A DNA stretch of 64,000 nucleotides from Paracoccus contaminans (lineage in GTDB: Bacteria; Pseudomonadota; Alphaproteobacteria; Rhodobacterales; Rhodobacteraceae): the NCBI RefSeq assembly GCF_002105555.1, contig NZ_CP020612.1, forward strand, positions 310,001-374,000, in the 5' to 3' direction. The notes under the pieces were generated by a model. It was not told the origin of the DNA. It did no database searches and was given only the letters and a program-made list of their open reading frames with translations. Positions 41,680-53,305 of this stretch are shown here, in pieces. The stretch's first letter is position 1. The number at the start of each line of letters is the position of its first letter. The position numbers were made by a program, and so were the translations under genes.

Positions 41680-43212
41680 TTAGTCGATCATCGGCAGCAG
41701 CGCGTCGATCGACTTCTTGGCATCGCCATAGAACATGCGGGTGTTTTCCTTGTAGAACAGCGGGTTCTCGATCCCGGAATAGCCGGTCCCCTGCCCGCGC
41801 TTGCTGACAAAGACATGCTTGGCCTTCCAGACCTCAAGAACCGGCATGCCGGCGATGGGGCTGTTGGGATCTTCCTGCGCGGCGGGGTTCACGATGTCGT
41901 TCGACCCGATGACGATCACCACATCGGTATCGGGGAAATCCTCGTTGATCTCGTCCATTTCCAGAACGATGTCGTAAGGCACCTTGGCCTCGGCCAGCAG
42001 GACGTTCATGTGCCCCGGCAGGCGGCCTGCGACCGGATGGATCGCAAAGCGCACGGTCTTGCCGGCAGCGCGCAGCTTGCGCGTCAGCTCGCTGACCGAT
42101 TGCTGCGCCTGCGCGACAGCCATGCCATAGCCGGGAACGATGATGACGCTGTCGGCCTCGTTCAGCGCGGCGGCAACGCCGTCGGCGTCGATGGCGATCT
42201 GCTCGCCCTCGATCGCCATCGCCTCGCCGGTCGCGGCACCGCCGAACCCGCCCAGGATCACGCTGACGAAGGACCGGTTCATCGCCTTGCACATGATATA
42301 GCTGAGGATCGCCCCGGACGATCCGACCAGCGCGCCCACCACGATCAGCAGGTCGTTGGACAGGGTAAAGCCGATCATCGCCGCCGCCCAGCCGGAATAG
42401 CTGTTCAGCATCGACACGACGACCGGCATGTCCGCCCCGCCGATCCCCATGATGAGATGCCAGCCGATGAACCCGGCCGCCAGCGTCAGCAGCAGCAGCC
42501 ACAGCATGGGCGAGCCGATCCCGCCGACATAGAGGACCACCAGCAGCAGCGAGAGCAGCGCCGCGCCCAGGTTCAGCATGTGCCCGCCGGGCAGCTTCCT
42601 GGGCTTGCCGTCGATCCGTCCGGCCAGCTTGCCATAGGCGACGACCGAGCCGGTGAATGTCACCGCGCCGATGAAGACGCCCAGCGCCACCTCGACCTTG
42701 AGCATCGCGATCTCGGCGGGGGTCTTGTGGGCCAGCACGGCGGCAAAGCCGTGAAAGACATCCGTCACCCCGTTCAGCCTTGCCCGCACCACGCGGCCCA
42801 GCTCGATCTGCGCGTCAAGGCCGATGAACACGGCCGCCAGCCCCACCAGGCTGTGCATCGCCGCGACCAGCTGGGGCATTTCGGTCATCTGCACGCGGGT
42901 GGCCAGAACATAGCCGATCCCCCCGCCCAGCGCGATCATGATGACCGACAGCCACCAATGGCCCAGACCTGGGCCGAACAGCGTCGCCAGCACGGCCAGC
43001 GCCATGCCGGCGATGCCGTACCAGATCGCCCGCTTTGCGCTTTCCTGCCCCGACAGCCCGCCCAGCGACAGGATGAACAGCACCGCCGCAACGACATAGG
43101 CGGCGGTGGTGAAGCCATAAGAGGGCAAGGCGTCCAGCAGGGCGGAGGCGCCATGCGCCGGCGTGACGACCGGCGCCAGGCCGGGCGTGGTGGTGATCAC
43201 AGTGGTTTCCAT
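41680..43212 (-). CDS. pntB: NAD(P)+ transhydrogenase subunit beta
   Basis: PntB forms part of the proton channel and binds NADP(H). The 510-residue protein has about nine N-terminal membrane spans ([39 protein letters not shown] and others), then the NADP-binding domain III with [38 protein letters not shown] in pieces and [20 protein letters not shown] in pieces. Together with PntA it couples proton influx to NADPH formation. It is 15 nt after pntA. Confidence 0.97.
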   Translation of the reverse strand: METTVITTTPGLAPVVTPAHGASALLDALPSYGFTTAAYVVAAVLFILSLGGLSGQESAKRAIWYGIAGMALAVLATLFGPGLGHWWLSVIMIALGGGIGYVLATRVQMTEMPQLVAAMHSLVGLAAVFIGLDAQIELGRVVRARLNGVTDVFHGFAAVLAHKTPAEIAMLKVEVALGVFIGAVTFTGSVVAYGKLAGRIDGKPRKLPGGHMLNLGAALLSLLLVVLYVGGIGSPMLWLLLLTLAAGFIGWHLIMGIGGADMPVVVSMLNSYSGWAAAMIGFTLSNDLLIVVGALVGSSGAILSYIMCKAMNRSFVSVILGGFGGAATGEAMAIEGEQIAIDADGVAAALNEADSVIIVPGYGMAVAQAQQSVSELTRKLRAAGKTVRFAIHPVAGRLPGHMNVLLAEAKVPYDIVLEMDEINEDFPDTDVVIVIGSNDIVNPAAQEDPNSPIAGMPVLEVWKAKHVFVSKRGQGTGYSGIENPLFYKENTRMFYGDAKKSIDALLPMID

Positions 43213-43227
43213 GCGGTCACCCCCTCT

Positions 43228-44802
43228 TCATGATTTCTGGAACATGGCGAGCATCCGGCGCGTGACCAGAAAGCCCCCGAAGATGTTGACCGCCGTCATC
43301 AGCACCGCCAGCGCGGCAAGGATCATCACCCATGCCGAACCCGACCCGATCTGCATCAATGCGCCCAGGATCACGATGGACGAAATCGCGTTCGTTACCG
43401 CCATCAGCGGCGTGTGCAGCGAATGGGCGACGTTCCAGATCACGCTGAAGCCGATGAAGCAGGCCAGCACGAAGACGATGAAGTGCGACAGGAACGAGGC
43501 CGGCGCGAACAACCCGATCAGCAGCATCAGCGCCGCGCCCGCGCCCAGCATCGTCACCTGCCCGCGGGTCTGCGCGCGGAAGGCCGCGATCTCGGCTGCG
43601 CGGCGCTCCTCTGCGGTCGGCTCGCGCGGCTTTTCCTTGGGTTTCTGCGCGGCGATGGCCTGCACCTTGGGCGGGGGCGGCGGCCAGGTGACATCGTGAT
43701 CGCGGGTCACGGTCGCGCTGCGGATCACATCGTCTTCCATGTTGTGGACAACCGTGCCGTCCTTGGCGGGCGTCAGGTCGGCCAGCATGTGACGGATGTT
43801 GTTGCCGTAAAGCTCGGAGGCCTGCGCGCCCATGCGCGACGGAAAGTCGGTATAGCCGATGATCGTGACGCCGTTCTCGGTCACAATCTTTTCGTCCGGG
43901 ACGGTCAGGTCGCAGTTGCCGCCCCGTTCGGCAGCCAGGTCCACGATGACGCTGCCCGGCTTCATCGCCGCGACCATGTCCTCGGTCCACAGCTTGGGGG
44001 CCGGGCGGCCGGGGATCAGCGCCGTGGTGATGACGATGTCCATCTCGGGCGCCAGTTCGCGAAAGCGGGCAAGCTGCGCCTCGCGGAACTCGGGGCTTGA
44101 CGGGGCGGCATAGCCGCCGGTGGCGGCGCCATCCTGCAACTGGTCCTTGAAGTCGAGATAGACGAACTCGGCCCCCATGGACTCGATCTGCTCGGCAACC
44201 TCGGGGCGCACGTCGAAGGCATGGACCTGCGCGCCCAGGCTGGTCGCCGCACCGATCGCGGCAAGGCCAGCGACCCCGGCACCGACGATCAGCACCTTGG
44301 CCGGCGGCACCTTGCCCGCCGCCGTGACCTGCCCTGTAAAGAAGCGGCCGAAATTATTGGCCGCCTCGATCACCGCGCGATAGCCGGCGATATTGGCCAT
44401 CGAGGACAGGGCGTCCATCTTTTGCGCGCGGCTGATGCGCGGGACCATGTCCATCGCGATCGCGGTAACGCCGCGTTCGCGCGCGGTTTCCAGCAGATCG
44501 GCGTTCTGGCCGGGATAGAAGAACGAGATCAGCGTCTGGCCCGGCCGCATCTGCGCCAGTTCGCCCTCGGTCGGGGGGCGCACCTTGGCCACCACATCGA
44601 CCGCCCCGACCAGCGCGGCAGGGGTCTGATGCACCGTCACGCCCGCGCGCTGATAGGCGGCATCCGAAAAGCCTGCGCGCGATCCGGCGCCCGATTCGAC
44701 ATGAACCTCATGGCCGAGTTTCTGCAGATGACCGGCCGAGGACGGCGTAATGGCAACGCGCGCCTCGCCGCTCGCGGTTTCCTTCAAGGCCCCAACTCTC
44801 AA
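43228..44802 (-). CDS. pntA: NAD(P)+ transhydrogenase subunit alpha, fused form
   Basis: This 524-residue protein combines the NAD-binding domain I ([34 protein letters not shown], the RQD-region analogue [16 protein letters not shown]) with the C-terminal four-span membrane domain (from about residue 425). That is the E. coli-type fused PntA rather than the split PntAA/PntAB of some alphaproteobacteria. A Pro/Lys/Glu linker (about 375-410) joins the parts. The start is TTG 44802, confirmed by GAGGAGG 7 nt upstream. Confidence 0.97.
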   Translation of the reverse strand: MRVGALKETASGEARVAITPSSAGHLQKLGHEVHVESGAGSRAGFSDAAYQRAGVTVHQTPAALVGAVDVVAKVRPPTEGELAQMRPGQTLISFFYPGQNADLLETARERGVTAIAMDMVPRISRAQKMDALSSMANIAGYRAVIEAANNFGRFFTGQVTAAGKVPPAKVLIVGAGVAGLAAIGAATSLGAQVHAFDVRPEVAEQIESMGAEFVYLDFKDQLQDGAATGGYAAPSSPEFREAQLARFRELAPEMDIVITTALIPGRPAPKLWTEDMVAAMKPGSVIVDLAAERGGNCDLTVPDEKIVTENGVTIIGYTDFPSRMGAQASELYGNNIRHMLADLTPAKDGTVVHNMEDDVIRSATVTRDHDVTWPPPPPKVQAIAAQKPKEKPREPTAEERRAAEIAAFRAQTRGQVTMLGAGAALMLLIGLFAPASFLSHFIVFVLACFIGFSVIWNVAHSLHTPLMAVTNAISSIVILGALMQIGSGSAWVMILAALAVLMTAVNIFGGFLVTRRMLAMFQKS

Positions 44803-44908
44803 CGCGCCGCCTCCTCATGACCCATCCCGGGGCTTCATTATGACCGGGCAACCAAGCTGCGCAAGCAGCCGGGCGCGGCAGGGCGGCGCAAGGGGCATGG
44901 GGCTGGCG

Positions 44909-44943
44909 CAAAAAAAACAGCCGCGCAGGGATGCGCGGCTGTT
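44909..44943 (-). terminator. strong Rho-independent terminator
   Basis: 11-bp perfect stem AACAGCCGCGC/GCGCGGCTGTT (44916-44943) followed on the minus strand by eight T. It ends the Thr/Ala-tail gene and insulates pntA. Confidence 0.9.
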
Positions 44944-45012
44944 CCATGATGGGGCGGGGGATAGGCTGCCCCGTGCCGGCACATCCGGCGGGGCAGTCTG
45001 GGCCCGTCTGCC

Positions 45013-45501
45013 TTAGTTCGACGAAGGCGTCGTGACCGGGGCGGTCGTGGTGGTGGTCGTGGTCCCCGAGGTCGAGCTGGCCGCGCTGTCAGCCGCGCCG
45101 GTGGTGGCGGCAGGAGCGGTCGTCGTGGCGGCAGGCGCGGTCGTGGTGCTGGAGGTCGAGCTCGCGGCCGGCGCGGTATCGGTCGTCGTGGTGGTGGTCG
45201 CCGCAGCCGGTGCCGTGGTGGTGGTGGCCGGGGTGGTGGTCGTGGTCGTCGCCGGGGCGGTGGTCGTGGTCGTGGTGGTGTCGGCGGTCGTCTCTTTGTT
45301 GCCCATGAAGGTGGACAGCAGCCACCAGGCAAGCGCCAGCGCCAGCAGGATACCGATGATCAGCGGCAGGGGCGAGGCCTTCTTCTCGACCGGCTCGACA
45401 TAGGTTTCGGTCACCACAGTGGACCGGCCGCTGGGATCGACCGGACGATGCGGATCGGTTGCGTCGGTGCGGCGGGGATCGTTCGGATCGTAGTTGGCCA
45501 T
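45013..45501 (-). CDS. single-span membrane protein with Thr/Ala-rich low-complexity tail
   Basis: This is a 162-residue protein. Residues 1-44 are polar (NYDPNDPRRTD, a Pro/Asp-rich head), 46-66 form one membrane span (LPLIIGILLALALAWWLLSTF), and about 95 residues after it are almost only Thr, Ala, Ser and Pro in runs of up to seven Thr. The orientation suggests a long, disordered periplasmic tail, possibly O-glycosylated or wall-associated; that is inference. AAGGAG precedes tandem ATGs at 45504 and 45501. A strong terminator follows. The coding DNA is a GGT/GGC-rich quasi-repeat prone to slippage. Family unknown. Confidence 0.75.
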   Translation of the reverse strand: MANYDPNDPRRTDATDPHRPVDPSGRSTVVTETYVEPVEKKASPLPLIIGILLALALAWWLLSTFMGNKETTADTTTTTTTAPATTTTTTPATTTTAPAAATTTTTTDTAPAASSTSSTTTAPAATTTAPAATTGAADSAASSTSGTTTTTTTAPVTTPSSN

Positions 45502-45655
45502 CATGGTCTCCTTGAAAATCTGCTGACTGCCGGATCGCCCGCCTGCCTGTTCCCGGTCGGGGAAGGTGTGCTTGCGACCCGCTTATCCTGCGCTTAACAC
45601 GCGCCAATAGTACAAGTTCCGCACTCCAAACATTTTCCCCCGAGGGACGCAACCA

Positions 45656-48217
45656 ATGGCCGAAACCCGCTTTCTTGCCGATTACCGCCCCTGGCCCTTC
45701 CGCCTGATCGAAACGCGTCTGGACATCACGCTGGCCCCGCGGGGCAGCTGCGTTCGCTCGGAACTGGCGCTGGAACGCACGGGGCCGGGGCCTCTGGTGC
45801 TGGACGGCGGGGCGGGGCTGCACACCCTTTCGGTCTGCATCGACGGCGCGGCGGTGCCGCCCGAGGCGCTGGCGATCGGCGGGGAGGCGCTGACCATCGG
45901 CGACAGGGCGCTGCCCGAGGGGCGCTTTACCCTCTCCTGCACCGTCGAGATCGACCCCGAGGCCAATACCGCGCTGGAAGGGCTGTATCTGTCGGGCGGC
46001 ATCTTCTGCACGCAATGCGAGGCGGAAGGCTTTCGTCACATCACCTGGTATCCCGACCGGCCGGACGTGATGGCCCCCTTCCGCGTGACGCTGCGGTCGG
46101 ACATGCCGGTGCTGCTGTCGAACGGCAACCCGGTTGCCAGCGGCCCCGGCTGGGCCGAATGGCATGATCCCTGGCCCAAGCCCGCTTATCTGTTCGCGCT
46201 GGTCGCGGGCGATCTGCGCGCCGTCAGCGGCCGCTTTGCCACATCGTCGGGGCGCGAGGTCGCGCTGAACGTCTGGGTGCGGCCGGGCGACGAGGACAGG
46301 GCCGGCTTTGCGCTGGAATCGCTGGTCAAGGCGATGCGCTGGGACGAGACGGCCTATGGCCGCGAATATGACCTTGACGTGTTCAACATCGTCGCCGTCG
46401 ATGATTTCAACATGGGCGCGATGGAAAACAAGGGGTTGAACATCTTCAATTCCCGGCTGGTCCTGGCCAGCCCCGAGACGGCGACCGACAGCGACTATGA
46501 ACGGATCGAGGCCGTCATCGCCCATGAATATTTCCACAATTGGACAGGCAACCGCATCACCTGCCGCGACTGGTTCCAGCTGTGCCTCAAAGAGGGGCTG
46601 ACCGTCTTTCGCGACCAGCAGTTCACCTCCGACATGCGCTCAGCCGCGGTCAAGCGGATCGAGGACGTGGTCACGCTGCGCGCCCGCCAGTTCCGCGAGG
46701 ATGCAGGCCCCTTGGCGCACCCGCCCCGGCCCGACCGCTACGAGGAAATCAACAATTTCTACACCGCGACGGTCTATGAAAAGGGCGCCGAGGTGATCGG
46801 GATGCTCAGGCGGCTGGTGGGCGATGACGGCTATCGCCGGGCGCTGGATCTGTATTTCGACCGCCATGACGGGCAGGCCTGCACGATCGAGGACTGGCTG
46901 AAGGTGTTCGAGGATGCGACCGGCCGCGACCTGACCCAGTTCAAGCGCTGGTACACCGATGCCGGCACGCCCCGCCTGACGATGGCCGAGGACTGGGACC
47001 AGGGCGCGGGGCGGCTGACGCTGCGCTTTCGCCAGGATACGGCGCCGACGCCCGGCCAGCCCGACAAGCCGCCGCGGGTGATTCCGATCGCCGTGGGGCT
47101 GCTGTCCCCGAACGGGGACGAGGTGGTGCCGACGCGGGTGCTGGAGATGACGGATGCCGAGCAGTCCTTTGCCTTCGACGGGCTGGGCGGGCGTCCGGTC
47201 GTGTCGCTGCTGCGCGGCTTTTCCGCCCCCGTGACGGTGGACCGCCGGATCAGCCGCAGCGAACGGGCGCTGCTGGTCGCCCACGACACCGACCCCTTTG
47301 CCCGGTGGGAGGCCGCGGACAGCCTGGCGATGGACAGCCTGGTGGCGATGGCCGCAGGGGCCGGCTCGGACCCGGCGCTGTCCTATGCCTATGGCGGCGT
47401 GCTGGCGGAGCGGGCGATGGACCCGGCCTTCCTGGCGCTGATGCTGCGCCTGCCCGCCGAGGACGAGATCGCCGCCGAGATGGCCCGGCGCGGTGCGGTT
47501 CCCGACCCCGACGCCATCCACCGCGCCCGCGAGGCGCTGATGACGGAACTGGCCACCGACCATGCGCGGGTGCTGGACCAGATCATGGCGGAAATGGACT
47601 GCCCCCTGCCCTATGCGCCCGACGCCGCGCAATCGGGCGCCCGCAGCGCCCGGCTGGCGGCGCTTGCACTGCTTTCACGCATCGACGGGGGCGAGCGGGC
47701 GCAGGCGGTATGGGACAGGGCCGGCAACATGACCGAACGGATGGGCGCGCTGACGCAGCTGATCCGTGCCGGCCGGGCCGAAGGGGCGCTGGCCTGGATG
47801 GAACAGCGGTTCGCCGGCAACCGGCTGGTCATGGACAAGTTCTTTACCGTGCAGCCCATGGCCGCCGCGCCGGACCGGGCGCTGCCGGTTGCCCGCGCCC
47901 TTGCCGCACGGCCCGATTTCGACATCAGGAACCCGAACCGCTTTCGGGCGCTGATCGGCGGTTTTGGGGCGAACCATGCGGCGCTGCATGCGGCGGACGG
48001 GTCGGGCTATGATTTCGTTGCCGACTGGCTGATCCGCATCGACCCGGTCAACCCGCAGATCGCGGCGCGGATGTGTTCGCTGCTGGAAACCTGGCCGCGC
48101 TATGACGAAGGCCGGCGCGCCCATGCCCGCCGCGCGCTGGAACGGATCGCCGCGCTGCCGGGTCTTTCGGGCAACACGGCCGAGATGGTCACGCGCATTC
48201 TTGCCGCCCGGGCCTGA
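45656..48217 (+). CDS. pepN: aminopeptidase N (M1 family)
   Basis: This 853-residue zinc metallopeptidase removes N-terminal residues from peptides in the cytoplasm. The GAMEN exopeptidase motif is at 254-258 (MGAMENKGLNIFN), the zinc motif HEYFHNW at 290-296, with the third ligand Glu in LKEGLTVFRDQQF, and the catalytic Tyr region follows (NFYTATVYEKGAEVIGML). The C-terminal half is the DUF3458 beta-sandwich plus helical solenoid. Length matches the proteobacterial PepN. Confidence 0.97.
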   Translation: MAETRFLADYRPWPFRLIETRLDITLAPRGSCVRSELALERTGPGPLVLDGGAGLHTLSVCIDGAAVPPEALAIGGEALTIGDRALPEGRFTLSCTVEIDPEANTALEGLYLSGGIFCTQCEAEGFRHITWYPDRPDVMAPFRVTLRSDMPVLLSNGNPVASGPGWAEWHDPWPKPAYLFALVAGDLRAVSGRFATSSGREVALNVWVRPGDEDRAGFALESLVKAMRWDETAYGREYDLDVFNIVAVDDFNMGAMENKGLNIFNSRLVLASPETATDSDYERIEAVIAHEYFHNWTGNRITCRDWFQLCLKEGLTVFRDQQFTSDMRSAAVKRIEDVVTLRARQFREDAGPLAHPPRPDRYEEINNFYTATVYEKGAEVIGMLRRLVGDDGYRRALDLYFDRHDGQACTIEDWLKVFEDATGRDLTQFKRWYTDAGTPRLTMAEDWDQGAGRLTLRFRQDTAPTPGQPDKPPRVIPIAVGLLSPNGDEVVPTRVLEMTDAEQSFAFDGLGGRPVVSLLRGFSAPVTVDRRISRSERALLVAHDTDPFARWEAADSLAMDSLVAMAAGAGSDPALSYAYGGVLAERAMDPAFLALMLRLPAEDEIAAEMARRGAVPDPDAIHRAREALMTELATDHARVLDQIMAEMDCPLPYAPDAAQSGARSARLAALALLSRIDGGERAQAVWDRAGNMTERMGALTQLIRAGRAEGALAWMEQRFAGNRLVMDKFFTVQPMAAAPDRALPVARALAARPDFDIRNPNRFRALIGGFGANHAALHAADGSGYDFVADWLIRIDPVNPQIAARMCSLLETWPRYDEGRRAHARRALERIAALPGLSGNTAEMVTRILAARA

Positions 48218-48258
48218 GCCGTCTTGCCGGGCGGTTCCATCACGTCGATACTCGGGCA

Positions 48259-49209
48259 ATGAGCCAGTTGCCCGACACCGGCCGCTTGGCGGCGTCTGCC
48301 CTGACGCCGCGCGAGGAGATGCAGCAGCGGCTGGACCCGCTGATCGCCGAACGGGCGCCTTGGCTGTATTCGGGCAAGCCCCATCACACGCTCGCCCGCG
48401 CGGTGATGATGCGGCTGCTGCACTATCCGCGCTCGATCGAACTGGCGGCCGAGTTCCGCGACCTGCCGGCCGAGGAGATCATGCGCCGCGTCTCGGCGCT
48501 GATCGTGCGCGACATCCGCGTGACGGGGCTGGAAAACATCCCCGCGACGGGGCCTGCGCTGATCGTGGCGAACCACCCAACCGGGATCGCCGATGGAATC
48601 GTGCTGCATGCGGTGGTTTCGGCTGTGCGGGACGATCTGTTCATCTATGCCAATCATGACATGATCCGCGTTCTGCCCCAGACCGAGGAACTGATCGCCC
48701 CGGTCGAATGGCGGATGGAAAAGCGCACCCATGCCAAGACGCGCTACACGATGGACTATACGCGCCGCGCGCTGGGACAGGGCCGCATCGGGCTGATCTT
48801 TCCCTCGGGGCGGCTGGCCAAGCGGCGCTGGCTGACGCTGCACGAACGGCCCTGGATGGCCTCGGCCGCGATGATCGCGCGCAAGTTCGCGGTGCCGGTC
48901 ATCCCGCTGAACATCCGGGCGCGAAACTCGGCCCTGTTCTATATGCTGGATGCGCTGCATCCGACGCTGCGCGATGTCACGCTGTTCAACGAGGTGCTGA
49001 ACAAGGCCGGGCATACCTATCGCATCACGATCGGCGCCCCGATCGACCCCGACACCCTGCCCGCCCGGTCCGAGGACGGGATCGAGGCGCTGCGCCGCGC
49101 CGTGCTGTCCCTGCCCCCGCCCGGCCCGGCCGCCGCGCGCCTGTCCCATCTGCGCGAGGCGCGCCAGCGCCGCGGGGCAACGCGCCGGCCGATGGGCGAA
49201 AAGCTGTAG
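48259..49209 (+). CDS. glycerolipid acyltransferase-like protein (PlsC family)
   Basis: This 316-residue protein has the acyltransferase motif region ALIVANHPTGIADGIVL (His and Asp five residues apart, one more than the classic HX4D), GLIFPSGRLAKRRW as the second block and VPVIPLNIRARNS as the third. This resembles the hemolysin/OlsA-like branch of the lysophospholipid acyltransferases. It lacks clear membrane spans, and the C-terminal 40 residues are Arg/Pro-rich. Acyl acceptor unknown. It starts 41 bp after pepN and is convergent with the FAH gene. Confidence 0.85.
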   Translation: MSQLPDTGRLAASALTPREEMQQRLDPLIAERAPWLYSGKPHHTLARAVMMRLLHYPRSIELAAEFRDLPAEEIMRRVSALIVRDIRVTGLENIPATGPALIVANHPTGIADGIVLHAVVSAVRDDLFIYANHDMIRVLPQTEELIAPVEWRMEKRTHAKTRYTMDYTRRALGQGRIGLIFPSGRLAKRRWLTLHERPWMASAAMIARKFAVPVIPLNIRARNSALFYMLDALHPTLRDVTLFNEVLNKAGHTYRITIGAPIDPDTLPARSEDGIEALRRAVLSLPPPGPAAARLSHLREARQRRGATRRPMGEKL

Positions 49210-49236
49210 GGCCGCTGCGCCCTCGGCCCGTCCGGT

Positions 49237-49935
49237 TCAGTCCGGATCGGCCAGGGTCAGCGTCACCGGCTCCAACCCCTCGATCTCGCCCCGGATGCGG
49301 GCGCCCGGCCCGACCGGGCCGACGCCCGCCGGGGTGCCGGTGAAGATCACGTCGCCCGGCGACAGGTGATAGAATCGCGACAGGTCGGCCACCAGATCCG
49401 GTACGGTCCATACCATGTCAGACAGCCGCGCATCCTGGCGCAGCGCGCCATCGACCCACAGGCTGATCCGCTGCCCCGCCGGCAAGCCGAAATCCGCGGC
49501 GGGGGTGATCGGCGCAATGACGGCGCCCCCTTCGAAATCCTTGCCCAGCGACCAGGGCCGCTGCTTGGCCTTGGCCGCGGCCTGAAGATCGCGCCGCGTC
49601 ATGTCCAGCCCGGCCGCATAGCCGAAGACCAGCCTCATCGCGTCCTCTGGGCGCAGTTGGAATCCGGTCGCGCCCAGCGCGACGACCAGTTCCATTTCAT
49701 GATGCAGATCGGCGGTGCCCGGCGGATAGGGCAGCACGCTGCCCGAATCGACCAGCGCCAGCGCGGATTTGGTGAAATAGAACGGCGCCTCGCGGTCCAC
49801 CTCGGTGCCCATCTCGGCGGCATGGGCGGCATAGTTGCGCCCCACGCAGAAGATGCGGCGCACAGGAAAGCGCGCGCCCTGCCCCGCCACAGGCAGGGCC
49901 GGCCACTCAGGGGCGGGAAAGGTCAGGTCGGTCAT
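49237..49935 (-). CDS. fumarylacetoacetate hydrolase-family protein
   Basis: This 232-residue protein has the FAH fold with the metal-binding pattern: RIFCVGRNYAAHAAEMG, PFYFTKSALALVDSG, DLHHEMELVVALG (two acidic ligands), YAAGLDMTRRDLQ (Asp ligand) and the C-terminal LSPGDVIFTGTPAGVGPV. Family members hydrolyse or decarboxylate beta-diketo acids, for example fumarylpyruvate or oxaloacetate; the specific substrate is not predictable. ATG 49935 is chosen as it precedes the conserved region by a typical distance. Confidence 0.92.
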   Translation of the reverse strand: MTDLTFPAPEWPALPVAGQGARFPVRRIFCVGRNYAAHAAEMGTEVDREAPFYFTKSALALVDSGSVLPYPPGTADLHHEMELVVALGATGFQLRPEDAMRLVFGYAAGLDMTRRDLQAAAKAKQRPWSLGKDFEGGAVIAPITPAADFGLPAGQRISLWVDGALRQDARLSDMVWTVPDLVADLSRFYHLSPGDVIFTGTPAGVGPVGPGARIRGEIEGLEPVTLTLADPD

Positions 49936-50091
49936 TGCGGCAAGCTTCCGATAAGGGCGATCGTCACGGGGATGGCCAAGCAAAGCACAGAGCCGCCCTT
50001 GGCGAAAGCCTGCCTCTGCCCGGCGGCGAGCCTCCCCGCCGCAACGCCGCAAGGGGGCGGGCAGCGTCGGGGAAAGGCTGCGCCCTGCGGG

Positions 50092-51489
<1,398 letters not shown>

Positions 51490-51664
51490 GGCATCCCTCT
51501 CGGATCACTGGCGCGTGAAGGTTCTAGGGCCGTGCCGGCCGATTGGCAATCGCGCGCCATGGGCTGGCTGCCGGGGCGCCTGCCCATGCGGCGGAGAACG
51601 CGGCGTCTGGCGTCCGGGGGCCGGATGGGGGATTGTGCCGGAACGGCCAGCACAGGAAACCACC

Positions 51665-52687
51665 GTGGCGACGCTCGCCCTCACGCTTTACCGATATGCC
51701 GTTGCGGGCGGAAGGATCGCCTCAAGCGGCAAGGCGCAGGTGATCGAGGTCGAGGACGGCGCGGGCAGCGGGCTGGCCGGCCCGCAGGATCTGGCCGCCG
51801 CGCTTGCACCGGACGGGGCGGGCGAGCTGCGCGGCCCCCAAGGGGACGATCCCGGACGCGAGCCGGTGCTGGCCCTGTGCGGCGAGGGCTGGCCCGATGC
51901 CTTCACGCTCTACACGCCCCGCCGGCTCGATCCGGGCGAGCCGGCTTCGCCGGCAGGGCTGATCCGGGACTTTGCCCCCCTTTGCGCCGAGCCGGCCGAT
52001 GTGGTGTGCTTTGCGGCCGATACCTTGATCGACACCGCGCGCGGCCCGGTCGCCGCGGGCGATCTGGCAATCGGCGATTGGGTGCGCACGCGCGATGAGG
52101 GGATGCAGCCGATCCGCTGGATCGGTCGGCAGAGGGTCGATGCCGGGCGGCTGGCCCTGCATCCGCAATTGCGCCCCATCCGCATCCGCGCAGGCGCGCT
52201 GGGTGACGGCACGCCGTCAAACGACCTGATCCTGTCGCCGCAGCACCGCGTTCTTGTGCGCTCGCGCATCGCACAGCGGATGTTCGGCCATGCCGAGGTG
52301 CTGGTCGCCGCCAAGCAGCTGTGTCAGCTGGACGGGATCGACATCGCGCTCGACCTGGATACGGTCAGCTATGTCCATTTCATGTTCGACCGCCACCAGA
52401 TCGTCTTCTCGAACGGGGCGCAGACCGAATCGCTGCTGGCCGGGCCCGAGGCGCTGAAATCCGTCGGCGCGGCCGCGCGCGCCGAGATCCTGGCCCTGTT
52501 CCCCGAACTGGCGGGTCAGCCCGTTGCGGCCGCACGGCCGCTGGCCAGCGGCCGGATGGGGCGCAAGCTGGCCATCCGGCACCTGCAGAACGCCCGGCCG
52601 CTGATGGGCAGCAAAGCCGCGTGCAAAGCCGCCGCGCCCCCGCCCGCCAGCCTTCAGCCGGCAGCGCCCTCCTGCCGAAAGACGTAA
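51665..52687 (+). CDS. Hint (Hedgehog/intein-type) domain protein
   Basis: This 340-residue protein has an N-terminal region of 114 residues without recognised domain, then a Hint_2-type module starting at Cys115: CFAADTLIDTARGPVAAGDL, IGDWVRTRDEGMQPIRWIGR, the His-containing block LILSPQHRVLVRSR and VSYVHFMFDRHQIVFSNGAQTESLL in pieces. Hint modules cleave or esterify the preceding peptide bond; autoprocessing before Cys115 is possible but not shown. The final intein-type Asn is not present. The start is GTG 51665 with AGGAAACC upstream. Its last 34 nt overlap the convergent methyltransferase gene. Confidence 0.85.
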   Translation: MATLALTLYRYAVAGGRIASSGKAQVIEVEDGAGSGLAGPQDLAAALAPDGAGELRGPQGDDPGREPVLALCGEGWPDAFTLYTPRRLDPGEPASPAGLIRDFAPLCAEPADVVCFAADTLIDTARGPVAAGDLAIGDWVRTRDEGMQPIRWIGRQRVDAGRLALHPQLRPIRIRAGALGDGTPSNDLILSPQHRVLVRSRIAQRMFGHAEVLVAAKQLCQLDGIDIALDLDTVSYVHFMFDRHQIVFSNGAQTESLLAGPEALKSVGAAARAEILALFPELAGQPVAAARPLASGRMGRKLAIRHLQNARPLMGSKAACKAAAPPPASLQPAAPSCRKT

Positions 52688-53220
52688 ACCCGCGCGGGCG
52701 GCAGGTTCATCCAGATGCGCCGGCTGCGCGTATGGACCAGCCCCAGATCGGCCCGCACCCTTTCCGACAGGGGCGGCTGGGTGCCATAGGTGATCTGCAC
52801 GAAGGGCGCGCCGGGCTTGAGCATCCACAGCGCGGCCCCCACGATGGCATGTTGCATCTCGTCCGACATCGGCAGCGTGGGCACGCCCGAAATCACCGCA
52901 TCCAGGCCGCGCCGCCCCACATTCACCATGTCCTGCGCCGGCCGGTTGTGAACCGTCACGCCGGGAAAGGACTGGCGCAGCCGCTCGCAGAAGGCGGCAT
53001 TCAGCTCATACAGCTCCAGCCGTTCAGGCGGCAGGCCGCGATCCAGGATGGCGCGGGTGATCGTGCCGGTGCCTGCCCCGATCTCGGCCACGGCGCCCAT
53101 CGCGGGATCGACGTTGCGCGCCATTTCGCGTGCGGCGGCACTGGCAGTGGGGGCGATGGCGCGGATTTCGGACGGCCGGCGGATCAGCTGGCCAAGAAAA
53201 AGTGACAGGTCGGACATCAT
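52654..53220 (-). CDS. class I SAM-dependent methyltransferase, phospholipid N-methyltransferase-like
   Basis: This 188-residue protein has the SAM-binding motif AVAEIGAGTGTITRAIL (about 43-59), an acidic residue at the end of strand 2 (LELYELN) and VHNRPAQDM before motif IV. The N-terminus FLGQLIRRPSEIRAIAPTAS resembles PmtA-type phospholipid methyltransferases, which turn phosphatidylethanolamine into phosphatidylcholine. The rRNA adenine dimethylases are a second relative, so the substrate is unproven. Adjacent ATGs at 53220 and 53217 are both possible. Confidence 0.8.
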   Translation of the reverse strand: MMSDLSLFLGQLIRRPSEIRAIAPTASAAAREMARNVDPAMGAVAEIGAGTGTITRAILDRGLPPERLELYELNAAFCERLRQSFPGVTVHNRPAQDMVNVGRRGLDAVISGVPTLPMSDEMQHAIVGAALWMLKPGAPFVQITYGTQPPLSERVRADLGLVHTRSRRIWMNLPPARVYVFRQEGAAG

Positions 53221-53305
53221 GCGCTCGCGACGGTTTTGCTGTCAGCCCACCTATCGCCAGCGCATGACGGTTGCGCCGCACAAAAATGTCAGTCCTGCGA
53301 CAGCA

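Noticed and set aside
41656..43233. 525-codon frame opposite pntB
   Set aside because: Asp/His/Gln-rich shadow translation; PntB membrane spans and NADP motifs identify the real strand.
45020..45290. GGT-rich repeat considered as a non-coding satellite
   Set aside because: It lies in frame within a gene with a ribosome binding site, membrane span and terminator.
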